A stretch of 64,000 nt of DNA from Plectosphaerella cucumerina (GCA_020746995.1 JAGPXD010000001.1:124001-188000), one strand, 5' to 3'. Numbered from the stretch's first letter, positions 53,663 through 64,000 are shown. A program made the numbers and translations. Notes: generated from the sequence alone by a model not told the origin.

Positions 53663-53931
53663 CTCCGTACGGGCGTCATGAGCCGTTTGGCAAGAATATC
53701 ATCGCAGGGGGCACGGATTGCAAGGACAAGATACCCCGCACATATGGAATAGGAACGCAACGGTCGAGAGACTGTCAGCATTGGACATTACGTAGTTTAC
53801 GAATAAGTATGAACCAGACAACTTTCATGGCAATGTGATTGATGTGAGTGATGCAAGAGGAGATCACGAAGGCAGCTGGTTTTGGGCCGTGATCAGGCGC
53901 CTCTAAGATTCATGCCCGGTACTCCGCCATC

Positions 53932-54855
53932 TCACATGAAATCGTCCTCCCAATCCTCGCTGCGGTTCTGGTTGCTGGATGCCTCCATGTTGTTCTCGTC
54001 GAAGAGATCGTCGTATGCATGATCTTTTTGCCACTTCTTCTCCTTGCGCTCCTGGGCGATACGGGCCTCCTCCTTCCTCTGCGCGCACAGGTCAGTCCGT
54101 CAGCTCATCACGCGCGCCGGCTCGTGCCCACTCACCCTGATCTGCTGGCTGGCTTGGTCTCGCCGCCGCAGCTCCTTGAGGCGATCCTCGCGCTCCTGCT
54201 GGAGGTCGGGCTTCTTTTCAACCTTTGTCTTGTTGAGACGGTTGACGATGGGGTTCTCGCGCTGCGCGACGAGGATGCGCTTGACCTTGCGGGGGTCCTT
54301 GAACGAGACTTGCCCCACGTCCATGCTGCCATCCTTCTTGAGGTTTGACCACGGAGTGTAGATGATTGTGATGTTGTCCTTCTTGTTGCCTGAATGGGGG
54401 GCGTCAGACGGCAAAGCGCTGCGGGCCTATGCCCATAGCACACGTGTCGACTCACCTTCGATGGAGTTCGCCTTCGTCAGCTGGGCCAAGTCGACAAGGA
54501 GGGCCGGGTCAATCCGCTCCCACTCCTCTCCTTCTGGCAGGCGGAGATAGATGTGGGCGCTCGACAGCTTGTCCACGTGAAACTGACCCGTCAGCTGCAT
54601 GGTCTGTGTCTGAGGACCAGCAAACACGTACCCTAGCATGACATGTCAGTCTCGCCCTCAGGCAACGGCAGGGAACGCCACTACGCACCAGACATCCTCC
54701 TCCCATCCATATTTGATCAGCTCCTCATCTGTTTGCTCAGAATCAGAAGAGGACGGTTTTGGCGGCAGCGGTCACACCGTACTTTCGTACTTGTCCTTGC
54801 CGACGTAGATGTTGGCGGACGGGTTCACCACGGTGGATGTGAAGTAGTAGACCAT
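53932..54855 (-). CDS. JLP2: CCDC25/JLP2 homologue (NFACT-R domain), with a one-nucleotide exon
   Basis: Small conserved eukaryotic protein; human CCDC25 is a DNA-sensing membrane protein and yeast JLP2 is poorly known. Exons: 54855-54783, 54728-54689, single base 54632, 54582-54456, 54389-54136 and 54078-53932, for 213 residues (human 208). Conserved blocks in order are FTSTVVNPSANIYVGKDKYE, ENEELIKYGWEEDVW (assembled across a splice, close to human), FHVDKLSSAHIYLRLPEGE, LTKANSIEG and YTPWSNLKKDGSMDVGQVSF. Then come KVKRILVAQRENPIVNRLNK, a Lys/Glu-rich coiled coil, and the acidic tail DWEDDFM, as in human CCDC25. The W|F junction works only with two adjacent introns, 54633-54688 and 54583-54631, each with its own donor, CTGAC branch and acceptor, leaving one G between them. 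Confidence 0.88.
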
Positions 54856-55603
54856 GATGATCGATCGGTGTTTGCCGAGACACTCAGAGTCTATGTCAGT
54901 CGCGGAGAGTCTTCATCCAGCGCCGAAAGTCGACAGGATTGGGGTCCTTTGTTTCGCCGAAGAGGATGAATGAGACACGGTTCGGTGGGTGTTGTTCGTC
55001 AAGAGGGGCAAAATTTGGCATGGTGGGGGCGGGGCTGAAGAAGACTTTCCAGCTAACAGTCACCCCCACCAAGATGAGCGACACAATGCTAGGACAGAGG
55101 TCTCCTCAAACGGTGTTCGGTGAACCAGCTTCGGTAAGACTCGGTGTAGCCCCGGAGATGCGAACCAGGTGAGAACGTCTCCGATGTCAAGAACCACACA
55201 CTAAAAGTCAGGTTTCTGTCTCCAAGCATGCTAGTATTCGATCGGTAGTGGATCTGGCCACCGGCAGGCTTGGGACGAGGTGAAAGGAAAATCAACATGC
55301 GGGTTTGGTGACAACACCATGCCGCCGGCAAGCATGGAGGTCAATGCAGTTCGGACATGCGTATCACCACCTACAGTCTGACGTGGCCATCATGATTCAA
55401 TCCATTGTCGTGATGTTTTTTTGCATTACCCTCATGGACCAAATATGGAGAGGGGGAAGCAGAATACATCGAAACCGAGAGCGGTCCCAACACATCTGTT
55501 GGGATTCCTCACCTGTTCCTCAGTGACGGCCCTCTCCTCCCGATGGGAATACCTCACGTACCCAAAACTATTCACAACATTTTCTCATACAACGAACGTA
55601 CCA
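54856..55603. other. Divergent gap CCDC25 / two-TM protein
   Basis: About 750 bases. A 62-codon minus-strand frame (54896-55084) ends 40 bases before the CCDC25 start and could be an upstream ORF; otherwise nothing. Confidence 0.45.
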
Positions 55604-56938
55604 ATGAATCGAATTACTCACACTCACCTCGGCGGCGATAATGCACTCTTCCGCGAGAAGCGAGATCGGTACAGAAAAAACACACGCTTCATTCGATATT
55701 CCACCGTCATCGCCGGCTTGATCCTCGGCATCTTCTCGCTCGTCGTATGGCTCAATACATCAGTCAAGGAGAAGATCTCCGAGCCTGTGCGCTGGGTTTG
55801 TCTAGGTCTTTCACTCACATTCTTGGTGGTGCCCGGGCTCGCCTCTCTCTGGATATGGGCCCGATTCCGCAACAAAATCTACCCCGCGTATACAGAATAC
55901 GGCGGGCTGAAGGACTACAACTACGAATCGCCAGACTCACACACGAATGGTTGGGCAGGATTCTGGGAGGGCTCGACACACGACAAAGCGCAGCTCATCT
56001 GGGTCAACTTCGCTCATTGGGCAGTGTCTCTTCGTGGGAGACAGCGAGACCACAACGCTTCTATTGCGATGGAAACCTCTCGTGGTGACGCTTCTCGATC
56101 GGACGACTTGGAGGCAGCTTCGGGGGCTCACAGGCAAGAGGTTTCCCTATCACTTTCCGGGTCTCAGCAAGGAAACTCTCATGAGATGTCTGGACTGCCC
56201 GATACCAAACCCCCCCGGAGCGTGCACAACCAGGCACTTCAAACTCCAGCCGTTATGTCCAGATATGGAGCACCACGCGATTTTTGGAATTACAGTCATC
56301 TGCTGAGCGATCCATGGCGGCTTGGGCTTTCCGATACGCGGGTCAATCCTTTGCCGGACACCGACACGTCGCCCTACAAGTTCGAAAATCCTACAAAGGT
56401 CTTGGAAACGGGAATCGACATTGGATTCCGGCCTTTGGACCACACTTGGTGGGGCAACGAAGCACCATCCTCTCCTGACAGGGGAAGCCTTTCTCAGTCA
56501 TCCGAAGACAAGGACCGGTTGCACCGCCCACTTGCCCTCGACGACATGTCGCAGCCGTCCGCCAGGAGACCAGGCCGTTCTCACTCTGTTCCGGAGACTT
56601 CCACCATGCATGGACAGCAGGAATCGTTTACTTCCCAGGGACAAACACAGCATGCAGCTCCTTCGCCTCCTCAACAACGCCCTCGAGTCCACTCCCCCTT
56701 CAACTCTGATGGCCGCACCAGGATCCCGAGCTCTCGACATGCCTCCTTGCACGGCATCATGCGCCGTATTCGAATTTTGCGGCCCGGGGTGGAACTGTAC
56801 CGGAGAATGCCTTTTGTTCCCCACGGTCCATCGGCTCGCTTGGAGCGCCTTGCCACGGGTAATCAGGGGGTGTTGCAACCCGATGTTGCGGAATTTGTGT
56901 TGGATGCACGACGAGAGAAGTCTTTCGAGAGGATCTGA
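55604..56938 (+). CDS. Fungal two-transmembrane protein of unknown function
   Basis: Not recognised. One exon from the ATG at 55604 encodes 444 residues. Two membrane helices lie near the N-terminus: about 31-51 (STVIAGLILGIFSLVVWL) and about 62-86 (WVCLGLSLTFLVVPGLASLW). A conserved-looking WARFRNKIYPAYTEYGGLKDY follows. Residues about 130-400 are low-complexity, rich in S/P/H/Q, and probably disordered and cytosolic. The C-terminus becomes ordered again (RRIRILRPGVELYRRMPFVPHG) and ends REKSFERI. No signal peptide or enzymatic motif is seen. Upstream in-frame codons exist without an ATG, so a further 5' exon cannot be excluded. It is convergent with the phosphoketolase gene. Confidence 0.6.
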   Translation: MNRITHTHLGGDNALFREKRDRYRKNTRFIRYSTVIAGLILGIFSLVVWLNTSVKEKISEPVRWVCLGLSLTFLVVPGLASLWIWARFRNKIYPAYTEYGGLKDYNYESPDSHTNGWAGFWEGSTHDKAQLIWVNFAHWAVSLRGRQRDHNASIAMETSRGDASRSDDLEAASGAHRQEVSLSLSGSQQGNSHEMSGLPDTKPPRSVHNQALQTPAVMSRYGAPRDFWNYSHLLSDPWRLGLSDTRVNPLPDTDTSPYKFENPTKVLETGIDIGFRPLDHTWWGNEAPSSPDRGSLSQSSEDKDRLHRPLALDDMSQPSARRPGRSHSVPETSTMHGQQESFTSQGQTQHAAPSPPQQRPRVHSPFNSDGRTRIPSSRHASLHGIMRRIRILRPGVELYRRMPFVPHGPSARLERLATGNQGVLQPDVAEFVLDARREKSFERI

Positions 56939-57225
56939 TGGATTGGGGGAGGGGTTGTTTGGGAAGGGAGCGGTGGACTATTGTGGCATGTGCAGCAGCC
57001 AAGAGTATTGGTATGAAGGAAGTCCGTGACGCCTGCAGCTCTTAAGGGAGCATGGAGGTCACTTGGGGCAGAATACTTGGACAGGCTTGTCAGATATGTA
57101 CCACTGACCTTCTGTGTCTATTCGTCGTGCTGTTATGAATTCGTCTTGCTCTTATCTATCATGTGTTCGTTGGGACCGCTCTTAGGAAACCGCTTGCCGT
57201 GACCACCTTTGCTGAAGCAGTATCA

Positions 57226-60082
57226 TCATCCACGCTGCACTGCCTGACGACCTCCAAACTTCATGTCCGGCGTGTAGTACATGTCGTCAGGATCTAGTTG
57301 GTCAGCGAGATCAGACAAGTAGCACACTGGGGACATCATCTTACCCTTTCCATGCTCGTCAATGAACTTGCGCACTTCGGCGACCTTGTCATCAATCGCC
57401 TTGAGCGACTTGTCGAGAGACGCCTGGACCTGGTCGTTGAACTTGGCGCCACCTTGAATAGCCCGCCGGGCGACATCGAAGCGGCTGACGGCATTCAAGA
57501 GCATCATGTCGAACGGCGTTGTCGTGCTACCCTCTTCACGGTACCCTTCGACACTCATCCTCTCGAGTCCAGGTCGACCGAACAACAATCCTTGCAGCTC
57601 AACAGCGTAGCCGTGGTAGTTGAAGGCGATGTGACGATCCGCGGTGAACATCTTGGTGAAGTCGTCCCGCGAAAGCGCGTGGGGATGCTTCGACTCTGCA
57701 GCCAGAACCATCAGGTCCGTGACGTTGACGACCCGCACACGCAGCGCCGGGCAAAGAGTCTTGAGGAGCTCAGCGGCCTTGACAACCTCGAACGTGGTCT
57801 CGACGCCAATACCGACAATCACCACGTCGGGTGTCTCGCCTGCCTCGAGGGGAGATGATGCAAAGTTCCAGACGGACGCGCCGGCTCGGCAATGCTCCTC
57901 TGCCTGATCAGCATCCAGGTACGTGGCAGTCGGCTGCTTCGACCCGACGATCAAGTTCACGTAGTTCTTCGACTTGAGGCAGTGATGAATGGTGCTCAGG
58001 AAGCAGTTGGCGTCAGGAGGGAGGTAGACCTAATGACTTGTGAGCTCGCTATCCACATCAGCTAAAGGCAGTTGATACTTACCCTCGCTGCTTCTGCCTT
58101 ACGGCTCAGAACGGAGCCGATGAAGCCGGGGTTCTGGTGACTGTAGCCATTGTGTTCCTGGCGCGCCCACGTGCTTGTCTCGATGTAGTTGATGGACGCG
58201 AGGTCCCCTCGCCAAGGCATAGCCTGCGCTATCTTGTTGAACTTGGAGTATTGCACCATCATGGTTTGGATGATGCCGAGGAACGACTCGTAACTTGGGA
58301 AGAGGGCGACGCGGCCGGTGAGGGTGTAGCCCTGCATGAAAGCTGTTGTGTCGTTAGTCACAGTTGACCGCATACTAGTAGGGAGAAGCCTGTCTACCTT
58401 GGCAACAGTGCTCAGAGAGGATTTCGATGACTCTGCCCCCATTTGCTCTGGAGTTGTCGTCCCATTGGAAGTTCCGGCCTGTGAACTCCAGCGCAGCACT
58501 GAGCTTGTTGCTCTCAAGCTCGTCGGGCGAGAACATGCGGAAGCTCTTGGGATTCTTCTCCATGACGGCCTTGAGGAAGTTTCCTGTGAGCTTCATCTCG
58601 CTGTCCTGCTCACCGGCAATCATCGTGAACTGCTTCCAATCGGGAAGATCGAGCCCGACGTATGGGTCGTAGGTTTGCTTGAGCTGTCCGAGCTTCTTGG
58701 CGTCGTTCTCGGGGATCGCCCGCAGGATGCTGTCGTTTGGCCGCCCGTCTGTGAGCAGTTCTTGAATCTTGTAATGCGACAGCCACTCCGTCAGGTGACT
58801 CAGGTGGGATTTGTCGCTGCCGGCATTTCTACGACACGCGGAGTCAGTAAATTCCTGTTACGGACGTCTCAGGAGTTATCGGGAGTCTGTCTTGGGAGTC
58901 GGTGCAGCAGCACGTGGTATCCACGTGGCAAGGCCATCTGCTCACGAGACAGACTCCAACGACTCCTGACACAGCCTGATACGGTAATAAAGGACTCAGG
59001 GGTAGCATTACGGCAGTGGCACCTGGTGACTCTGGAACGAGCCCTCCACGATGTGTCCATCGACTTCCTTGGGCCCAGTCCACCCCTTGGGCGTGCGCAG
59101 GACCAGCATGGGCCAGCGAGGCTTGGCGATGGGTTCGCCGGAGCGGGCGGCTTTCTGGATCTTCTTGATCTCGGCCAAAGCCCACTCCAGGGCGCCGGCT
59201 AGTTGTTCATCAATGTTGGGCAGATCGTCAACGATGAGCACCTGATAGCCGTAACCGGAGAACAAGGCTGTGACTTCCTTGTCGTCCATGCACCCATAGA
59301 TTGTTCGTTCGCTGATCTTGAAGCCATTGACGTGCAGGATGGGGATGACAGCACCTGACTCCTTGGGGTCGATGTACTTGATGGCGTGCCAGGCGGCTGC
59401 TGTAGGTCCGCTCTCGGCCTCGCCGTCACCGATGATGGCTGTCACGATGAGATCCGGGTTGTCCATGACGGCACCGAAGGACACGCCAAGGGCGTACCCG
59501 AGCTCGCCGCCCTCGTGGATGGCGCCGGGCGTCTCCGAGTTGATGTGGCTGGGAAATCCTCCGGGTACGGAGAATCTCGTGATCAGGTTGAAGAGTCCAG
59601 CCTTGCTGACGTCGTACTCGCCCGGGTAGAACCTCTGCAGAGACCCCTCGAGCCAGAGAGCGGCCAAGGCCGCGGGAGCACCGTGGCCAGGGCCAATGAC
59701 GTGGATCATGTCCATATCATGGTTGCGAATGAGCAGGTTGAGATGGGACCAAACGAGGATGAGGCCAGGACATGTTCCCCAGTGGCCGAGGAGTCTAGGT
59801 TTGATGTGGTCGGACCGCAGCTCCTCCTCGAGAAGCACGTTGTCTCTCAGGAAAATCATGGCTGAGGCGCATTAGTATCATGGCCAATGCGATGCGACGA
59901 TGCTGAGGATGTGGCATACCGGCCGCGATGTAGCAGGCGGCGCTTTGGAAGTCTTTCAATGATTTGGCGACATCTTCGTCCAGCGGCTTTCGCTCCAGCT
60001 TGACGGCAAGGTCAAGCACATTGTCGGGCAGGTGCGACGGAAGGGCCGGGGGATTCGGGCGGTCGATGACTTCTCCGGGCAT
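57226..60082 (-). CDS. Xylulose-5-phosphate/fructose-6-phosphate phosphoketolase
   Basis: TPP enzyme that splits xylulose-5-P (or fructose-6-P) with phosphate into acetyl phosphate and glyceraldehyde-3-P (or erythrose-4-P). Six exons: 60082-59920, 59861-59012, 58828-58398, 58342-58083, 58029-57345 and 57293-57226, for 818 residues, the family size. Motifs include GHWGTCPGLILVWSHLN, GPGHGAPAALAALWLEGS, the TPP/Mg site GDGEAESGPTAAAWH, HVNGFKISERT and SEHCCQ...GYTLTGR. FPSYESFLGI, HNGYSHQNPGFIG and RHIAFNYHGYA follow further on. Intron 2 (58829-59011, 183 nt) is introner-like copy C and joins HQVPLP to NAGSDK. The last intron (57294-57344) is 51 nt, in frame and without stops. Fungal phosphoketolases often sit next to acetate kinase; none is present here. 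The gene is divergent from a catalase. Confidence 0.95.
58829..59011 (-). mobile_element. Introner-like element copy C (intron 2 of phosphoketolase)
   Basis: A 183-nt intron. On the minus strand it begins gtaatgctacccCTGAGTCC, then TTTATTACCG as in copy B. It carries GGAGTCTGTCTCG with a pairing arm AAGACAGACTCC, a small dyad CACGTGGATACCACGTG, and ends TTTACTGACTCCGCGTGTC plus GTAG. The inverted ends are at 58839-58845 and about 58992-58999. It is clearly related to A and B although the host gene is unrelated. Confidence 0.75.
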
Positions 60083-61303
60083 TTTAGCGGTATCCTAACG
60101 ACTCCAAATGGTTCAGGTGTTCTGAGCGTTCTGGGATGTAGGTTGCCAAGTTGATGGAGGAAAATGGTCTATAGTAGGAGTTCAGGAGGACCGAAAGATG
60201 CAACTGCGACCGATCGCAAGGAAGCCACGCTGTTCAGGTTCGAAGGCGCTGCACCAAGGTCGAGGTCTACGGTGGGCACTGGATGTTGGGTCCTGCGCTT
60301 CGATGACGTCGGGGGTTGGTCCAGAACTTCCAGGTTGCCCGATCCTGATTTGTGCAGACGAGGCTTCGTGCGATGGTTGGGGTCCGAACTTTCACCGTGG
60401 ATGCAGCTTAATCGACACCGTTCCGAACAAGCAGTGTTTCCCGTTTCTAGATGTCCTTGGCACGCCGATGCGCCCAAACATGATCGAGGTCTCGTCGGAC
60501 ATGATTGCGGAAACGTGGAGCCAGCCTGGAAGTGAAGGTGAGGGTGGTGGATGACTTCAGACTTCCGACACGATGATGAGTTGAGCGACCAAGGCGCCCC
60601 ACCCGCGCTGCAGCAATGTGAAGCGTTCATTGAATCTGGGGCCCTCGCCATGGTGAAGACCGAGGGAAGACCAAAACATATGCGCTCTCTTCCGATTTGC
60701 GTCTCGCGACCGGGCAGCCGGAGCGGAGATGCAGCCGCTTCCAGAGAGATACCTTAGGAAGAGGTGCTTCGGGGAGTGATCCAGCATCGCAGAGGCCAGA
60801 CACGTGGAAACGCCGTCCATCGACGATGAGCCAGACCCACAGCCAGGACGTTCCTTGCACTATGCCATATCGGGATTAGCTCGCAGGAGCATCTCTTCCA
60901 CTGTCGCTGCCCACCCACCAGACACCTCGTGGACCTTCCGGACCACACCTCCGGATCCCGCCCAAATGGCATTCTGACAACATGTCGATGTCACTCCCAC
61001 GATGGATGCCGCAACTGCCGTCCGCCTGCCGGGCCTGTGATCTGGAGCATTTCTTCCTTCCTGTGAATACAGGCGCCGACGAATCAGACGATTGATGATT
61101 AGCCATGCCCGTGGAGCTATCCGTTGGCCGCGGAGCTCCAGCTGGCACTCACCCCCGCCTCGAGCACGAACACCACTGACAGGCCTTTGACGTCAATGTC
61201 TCTGCCTCCCCTTCCCTCATAAGGAGCCATCTCCCCTCGCAGCCAATTCTGGCCACGGGACGTCTGCTACAAATTCTCCTCATCGAATTTGCACTCCTTC
61301 CCA
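60083..61303. other. 1.2-kb divergent region phosphoketolase / catalase
   Basis: Holds both promoters. Open frames are short and without domains. No RNA gene or repeat recognised. Confidence 0.5.
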
Positions 61304-63850
61304 ATGGCATCAATTCCTGATTCCATCAAGCACGCCGTCATGGGTTCCAAGGCCGACAAGATATCCCAGCTTTCGAGCGTCACCAAGACTGTCGATGGCG
61401 ACTCCCGTATCACCTCCGACTTTGGCGTGAAGCAGAACAACACGGACGACTGGCTGCGTGTTACCACTGACGAGCAGATCGGACCGGCACTCCTCGAAGA
61501 CCCCTTTGGCAGGGAGAAGGTAAGCATCCACCAGTCAGCCCTCCCAGCCCATCTATTCACATACCCCCTCTAGATCCACCGCTTCGATCATGAGCGCATC
61601 CCCGAGCGTGTGGTCCATGCCCGCGGCACCGGTGCTTTCGGCACCTTCAGGCTTTTCGAGAGCGCTGCCGACGTCACCTCGGCCGGTGTCTTGACCGACA
61701 CCTCTCGGGAAACCCCTGTTTTCCTTCGCTTCTCCACAGTTCTGGGTAGCCGTGGCAGCGCCGACACCGTTCGTGAGTGATTGAATTCTGCCCCAACGGC
61801 TTCATCGACACTTGCTGACCTGCTCCAGGCGACGTGCGCGGCTTTGCTGTCAAGTTCTACACGGAGGAAGGAAACTGGGTAGGCTCTCTCTTTCGCGCCC
61901 AAGACAACACAACATGATGCTTACAGAATTACAGGACCTCGTTGGCAACAACATCCCCGTTTGTCAGTCATTGCTCCCATGTTTTGCGATTGCTTGCATC
62001 TCAAATCTCTCTCAACTCGCTTGCTGACCCTACTTAGTCTTCATCCAGGATGCCATGAAGTTCCCGTAAGTCCTGTCTGCTCCTCCTCCATGACACGACC
62101 TCTGACTCGTCCAGGGATGTCATCCACGCCGGCAAGCCCGAGCCTCACAATGAGATCCCTCAAGCCCAATCTGCGCACAACAACTTCTGGGACTTCCAAT
62201 ATCTTCACCCCGAGGCCACCCACATGTTCAACTGGGCAATGTCTGACCGCACCATCCCGAGGTCGTTCCGCATGATGCAGGGATTCGGTGTCAATACCTT
62301 CACCCTCATCAACGACAAGGGAGAGCGCCACTTTGTCAAGTTCCACTTCACCCCGGAGCTCGGCGTCCACTCCCTGGTCTGGGATGAGGCACTGAAGCTT
62401 GCTGGCCAGGATCCCGACTTCCACCGCAAGGACTTGATGGAGGCCATTGAGAGCGGAGCCTTCCCCAAGTGGAAGTTCGGCATCCAGGTCCTTCCCGAGT
62501 CAAAGGAGCATGACTTTGAGTTTGACATTCTCGACGCGACCAAGATCTGGTATGTCATCAAATTCCGAACCCATTCGCCCACCTGCTAACAATACTAGGC
62601 CCGAGGAGCTCGTGCCCGTGCGATACATTGGCGAGCTGGAGCTCAACCGCAACGTTGACGAATACTTCCCCGAGACGGAGCAGGTTGCCTTCTGTACCAG
62701 CCATGTGGTTCCCGGCATTGGATTCTCCGACGATCCTCTCCTGCAGGGTAGGAACTTCTCCTATTCCGACACCCAGCTCTCCCGCCTGGGCGTCAACTGG
62801 CAAGAGCTCCCCATCAACAAGCCCGTCTGCCCTGTCATGAACCACAACCGTGACGGCGCCATGAGGCACACGATCACAAAAGGCAATGTCAACTACTGGC
62901 CCAACAGGCACTCGGCTGTGCCCCCCGCCTCGAAAGAAGAGGGCGGCTATGTCGAGTATGCCCAGAAGGTCGCCGGCATCAAGGCTCGCACCAAGAGCGC
63001 CAAGTTCAAGGAACACCACTCCCAGGCCCAGCTCTTCGTCAACAGCATGTCCGAGGTGGAGAGAAACCACATGATCGCGGCGTTCTCGTTCGAGCTGGAC
63101 CACTGCGATGACCCTATCGTGTACGAGAGGATGACGCAGCGCCTGGCCGAGATTGACCTTGACCTCGCCCAGCAGGTCGCCCAGCAGGTGGGAGGACCCG
63201 TGCCCGAAAAGGCACTCAAGGTCAACCACGGCAACAAGGCCAAGGGACTCAGCCAGTTCGATTTCTTGCCCGAGAAACCGACGGTTGCCACTCGCCGCAT
63301 TGCCATCATCATCGCCGACGGTTACGATTCCGTGGCCTTCAACGCCGCCAAGGCGGGAATCCTCGCAGCGGGTGCCCTCCCATTCGTGATCGGACCTCGG
63401 CGGTCCGAGATCTACCCCGAGAACGCGGAGAAGAAGCCTGGCAGCGGCGTCATTCCCGAGCACCACCTCGAGGGTCAACGTTCCACCATGTTCGACGCCC
63501 TGTTCATCCCCGGCGGCGCAGAGGCCTACAAGACGCTGGCCAAGAACGGCCGTGCCCTGCACTGGATTCGCGAAGCGTTTGGCCACCTCAAGGCAATCGC
63601 GGCGACGGGCGAGGGTGTCGACCTTGTCCACAAGGCGGTGGTTCTGCCCGAGGTGACTCTCTCGTCGGGCGGAGCACACGAATCGTATGGTGTCGTGACC
63701 ATGAGGGACGTGCATCCTCAGGGCTTCAAGGAGGCGTATGAGATCATCAAGGGCAGCAAGGACTTCTTGGAGCAGTTCTTCTACAGTGTCTCTCAGCACC
63801 GCTGCTGGGCGCGCGAGCTTGATGGCTTGAGCACCCAGGTCGCTTACTAG
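61304..63850 (+). CDS. Large-subunit catalase (clade 2) with C-terminal GATase1/DJ-1-like domain
   Basis: Tetrameric heme enzyme that breaks down hydrogen peroxide. Seven exons: 61304-61519, 61574-61772, 61829-61878, 61935-61962, 62038-62065, 62115-62549 and 62599-63850, for 735 residues, the large-subunit size. The catalytic His is in RVVHARGTGAFGTF, the Asn in the GNNIPVFF stretch spliced from exons 4 and 5, and the heme-ligand Tyr in the run RNFSYSDTQ. The C-terminal flavodoxin-like domain begins ATRRIAIIIADGYDS and includes DALFIPGGAEAYKTL. No signal peptide is seen at the start, so a cytosolic or other intracellular form is likely rather than the secreted catalases of the same clade. Exons 4 and 5 are 28 nt each. 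The ATG at 61304 starts MASIPDSIKHAVMG. Confidence 0.95.
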
Positions 63851-64000
63851 GTACATTACAGTCTGTAATCCTTCTGGAGGACACAAGTTGTTCACACTTG
63901 TTATGGGTTTGATTTAGTATTCTTCAGCGAATTGCAATTCATGGCAACCGAACACTCAAGTATTCCAACACCTCAAAGTGATGACGACGACAATATTATT
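63851..64000. other. Catalase 3' flank, window edge
   Basis: 150 AT-richer bases after the stop; probably 3' UTR and terminator region. Nothing else visible. Confidence 0.5.

Noticed and set aside
53655..53680. GACTGACTCCGTAC after the protease gene, resembling the end of the hairpin introns
   Set aside because: Only 9-10 shared bases, overlapping the stop codon, with no hairpin or partner end nearby.
54896..55084. 62-codon minus-strand frame before CCDC25 as a separate gene
   Set aside because: No domain, ends 40 bases from the CCDC25 start; at best an upstream ORF.
1..64000. CRISPR arrays, rRNA, bacterial operons, secondary-metabolite cluster
   Set aside because: No regular spaced repeats, rRNA or backbone synthase genes; the window is eukaryotic with spliced genes.

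Overview
This window is nuclear DNA from a filamentous ascomycete, most probably a Sordariomycete and perhaps a hypocrealean. The class is judged from gene content and gene style, not from any database search. Genes are GC-rich, mostly split by short introns (about 46-75 nt) with GTRNGY-type donors, CTRAC branch sites and CAG/TAG acceptors, and are separated by 0.2-2.7 kb. Fungal signature genes include AKR1, SRP-receptor beta, cystathionine beta-synthase, DUR3, sconB/MET30, the succinate-fumarate carrier, twinfilin, DOA10, a GH76/DFG5 protein, a BIM1-like copper protein, phosphoketolase and a large-subunit catalase. I gave exon boundaries by eye. For every complete multi-exon model listed the summed exons are a multiple of three.

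Layout. 1-2210 (-) AKR1 DHHC acyltransferase, running off the left edge. 3068-3958 (+) SRP receptor beta. 4209-5808 (-) cystathionine beta-synthase. 6301-7107 (-) two weak small-gene candidates. 8506-11297 (+) urea permease DUR3. 11857-12913 (-) short-chain dehydrogenase. 13518-15162 (-) membrane-anchored histidine-phosphatase-family protein. 17800-20225 (+) sconB/MET30 F-box-WD40. 21473-22648 (+) succinate-fumarate carrier. 22911-24029 (-) twinfilin. 24794-25645 (-) formyl-THF deformylase. 26387-28666 (-) arginyl-tRNA synthetase. 29622-30358 (-) BIM1/X325-like copper protein, divergent from 31976-34038 (+) ferric-reductase-type metalloreductase. 34258-39528 (-) DOA10 ubiquitin ligase. 41202-44841 (+) long helical-repeat protein. 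45345-46371 (+) second SDR. 46859-48384 (+) GH76 GPI-anchored protein. 50123-53662 (+) HeLo-like/pseudokinase/trypsin-like protease protein. 53932-54855 (-) CCDC25/JLP2. 55604-56938 (+) two-TM orphan. 57226-60082 (-) phosphoketolase. 61304-63850 (+) catalase.

Most of the window is housekeeping; the genes do not form one pathway or cluster. Local themes are sulfur metabolism (CBS, and sconB as the sulfur-repression ubiquitin ligase), nitrogen uptake (DUR3 with three GATA-type sites upstream), carbon flow on poor carbon sources (succinate-fumarate carrier, phosphoketolase), and metal handling (BIM1-like protein back to back with a metalloreductase).

The most unusual signals are three. (1) A family of related, long, hairpin-shaped introns occurs at four positions in three unrelated genes (two in DUR3, one in phosphoketolase, one diverged copy in the phosphatase). 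They share sequence from the donor to the acceptor, as introner-like elements do. (2) A single protein carries a HeLo-like helical region, a degenerate kinase fold and a trypsin-like protease with an apparently intact H/D/S triad, an architecture that suggests regulated cell death or allorecognition. (3) The CCDC25 homologue is best read with a one-nucleotide exon between two complete introns. There are also an 11-nt internal exon and a 7-nt terminal coding exon in ArgRS.
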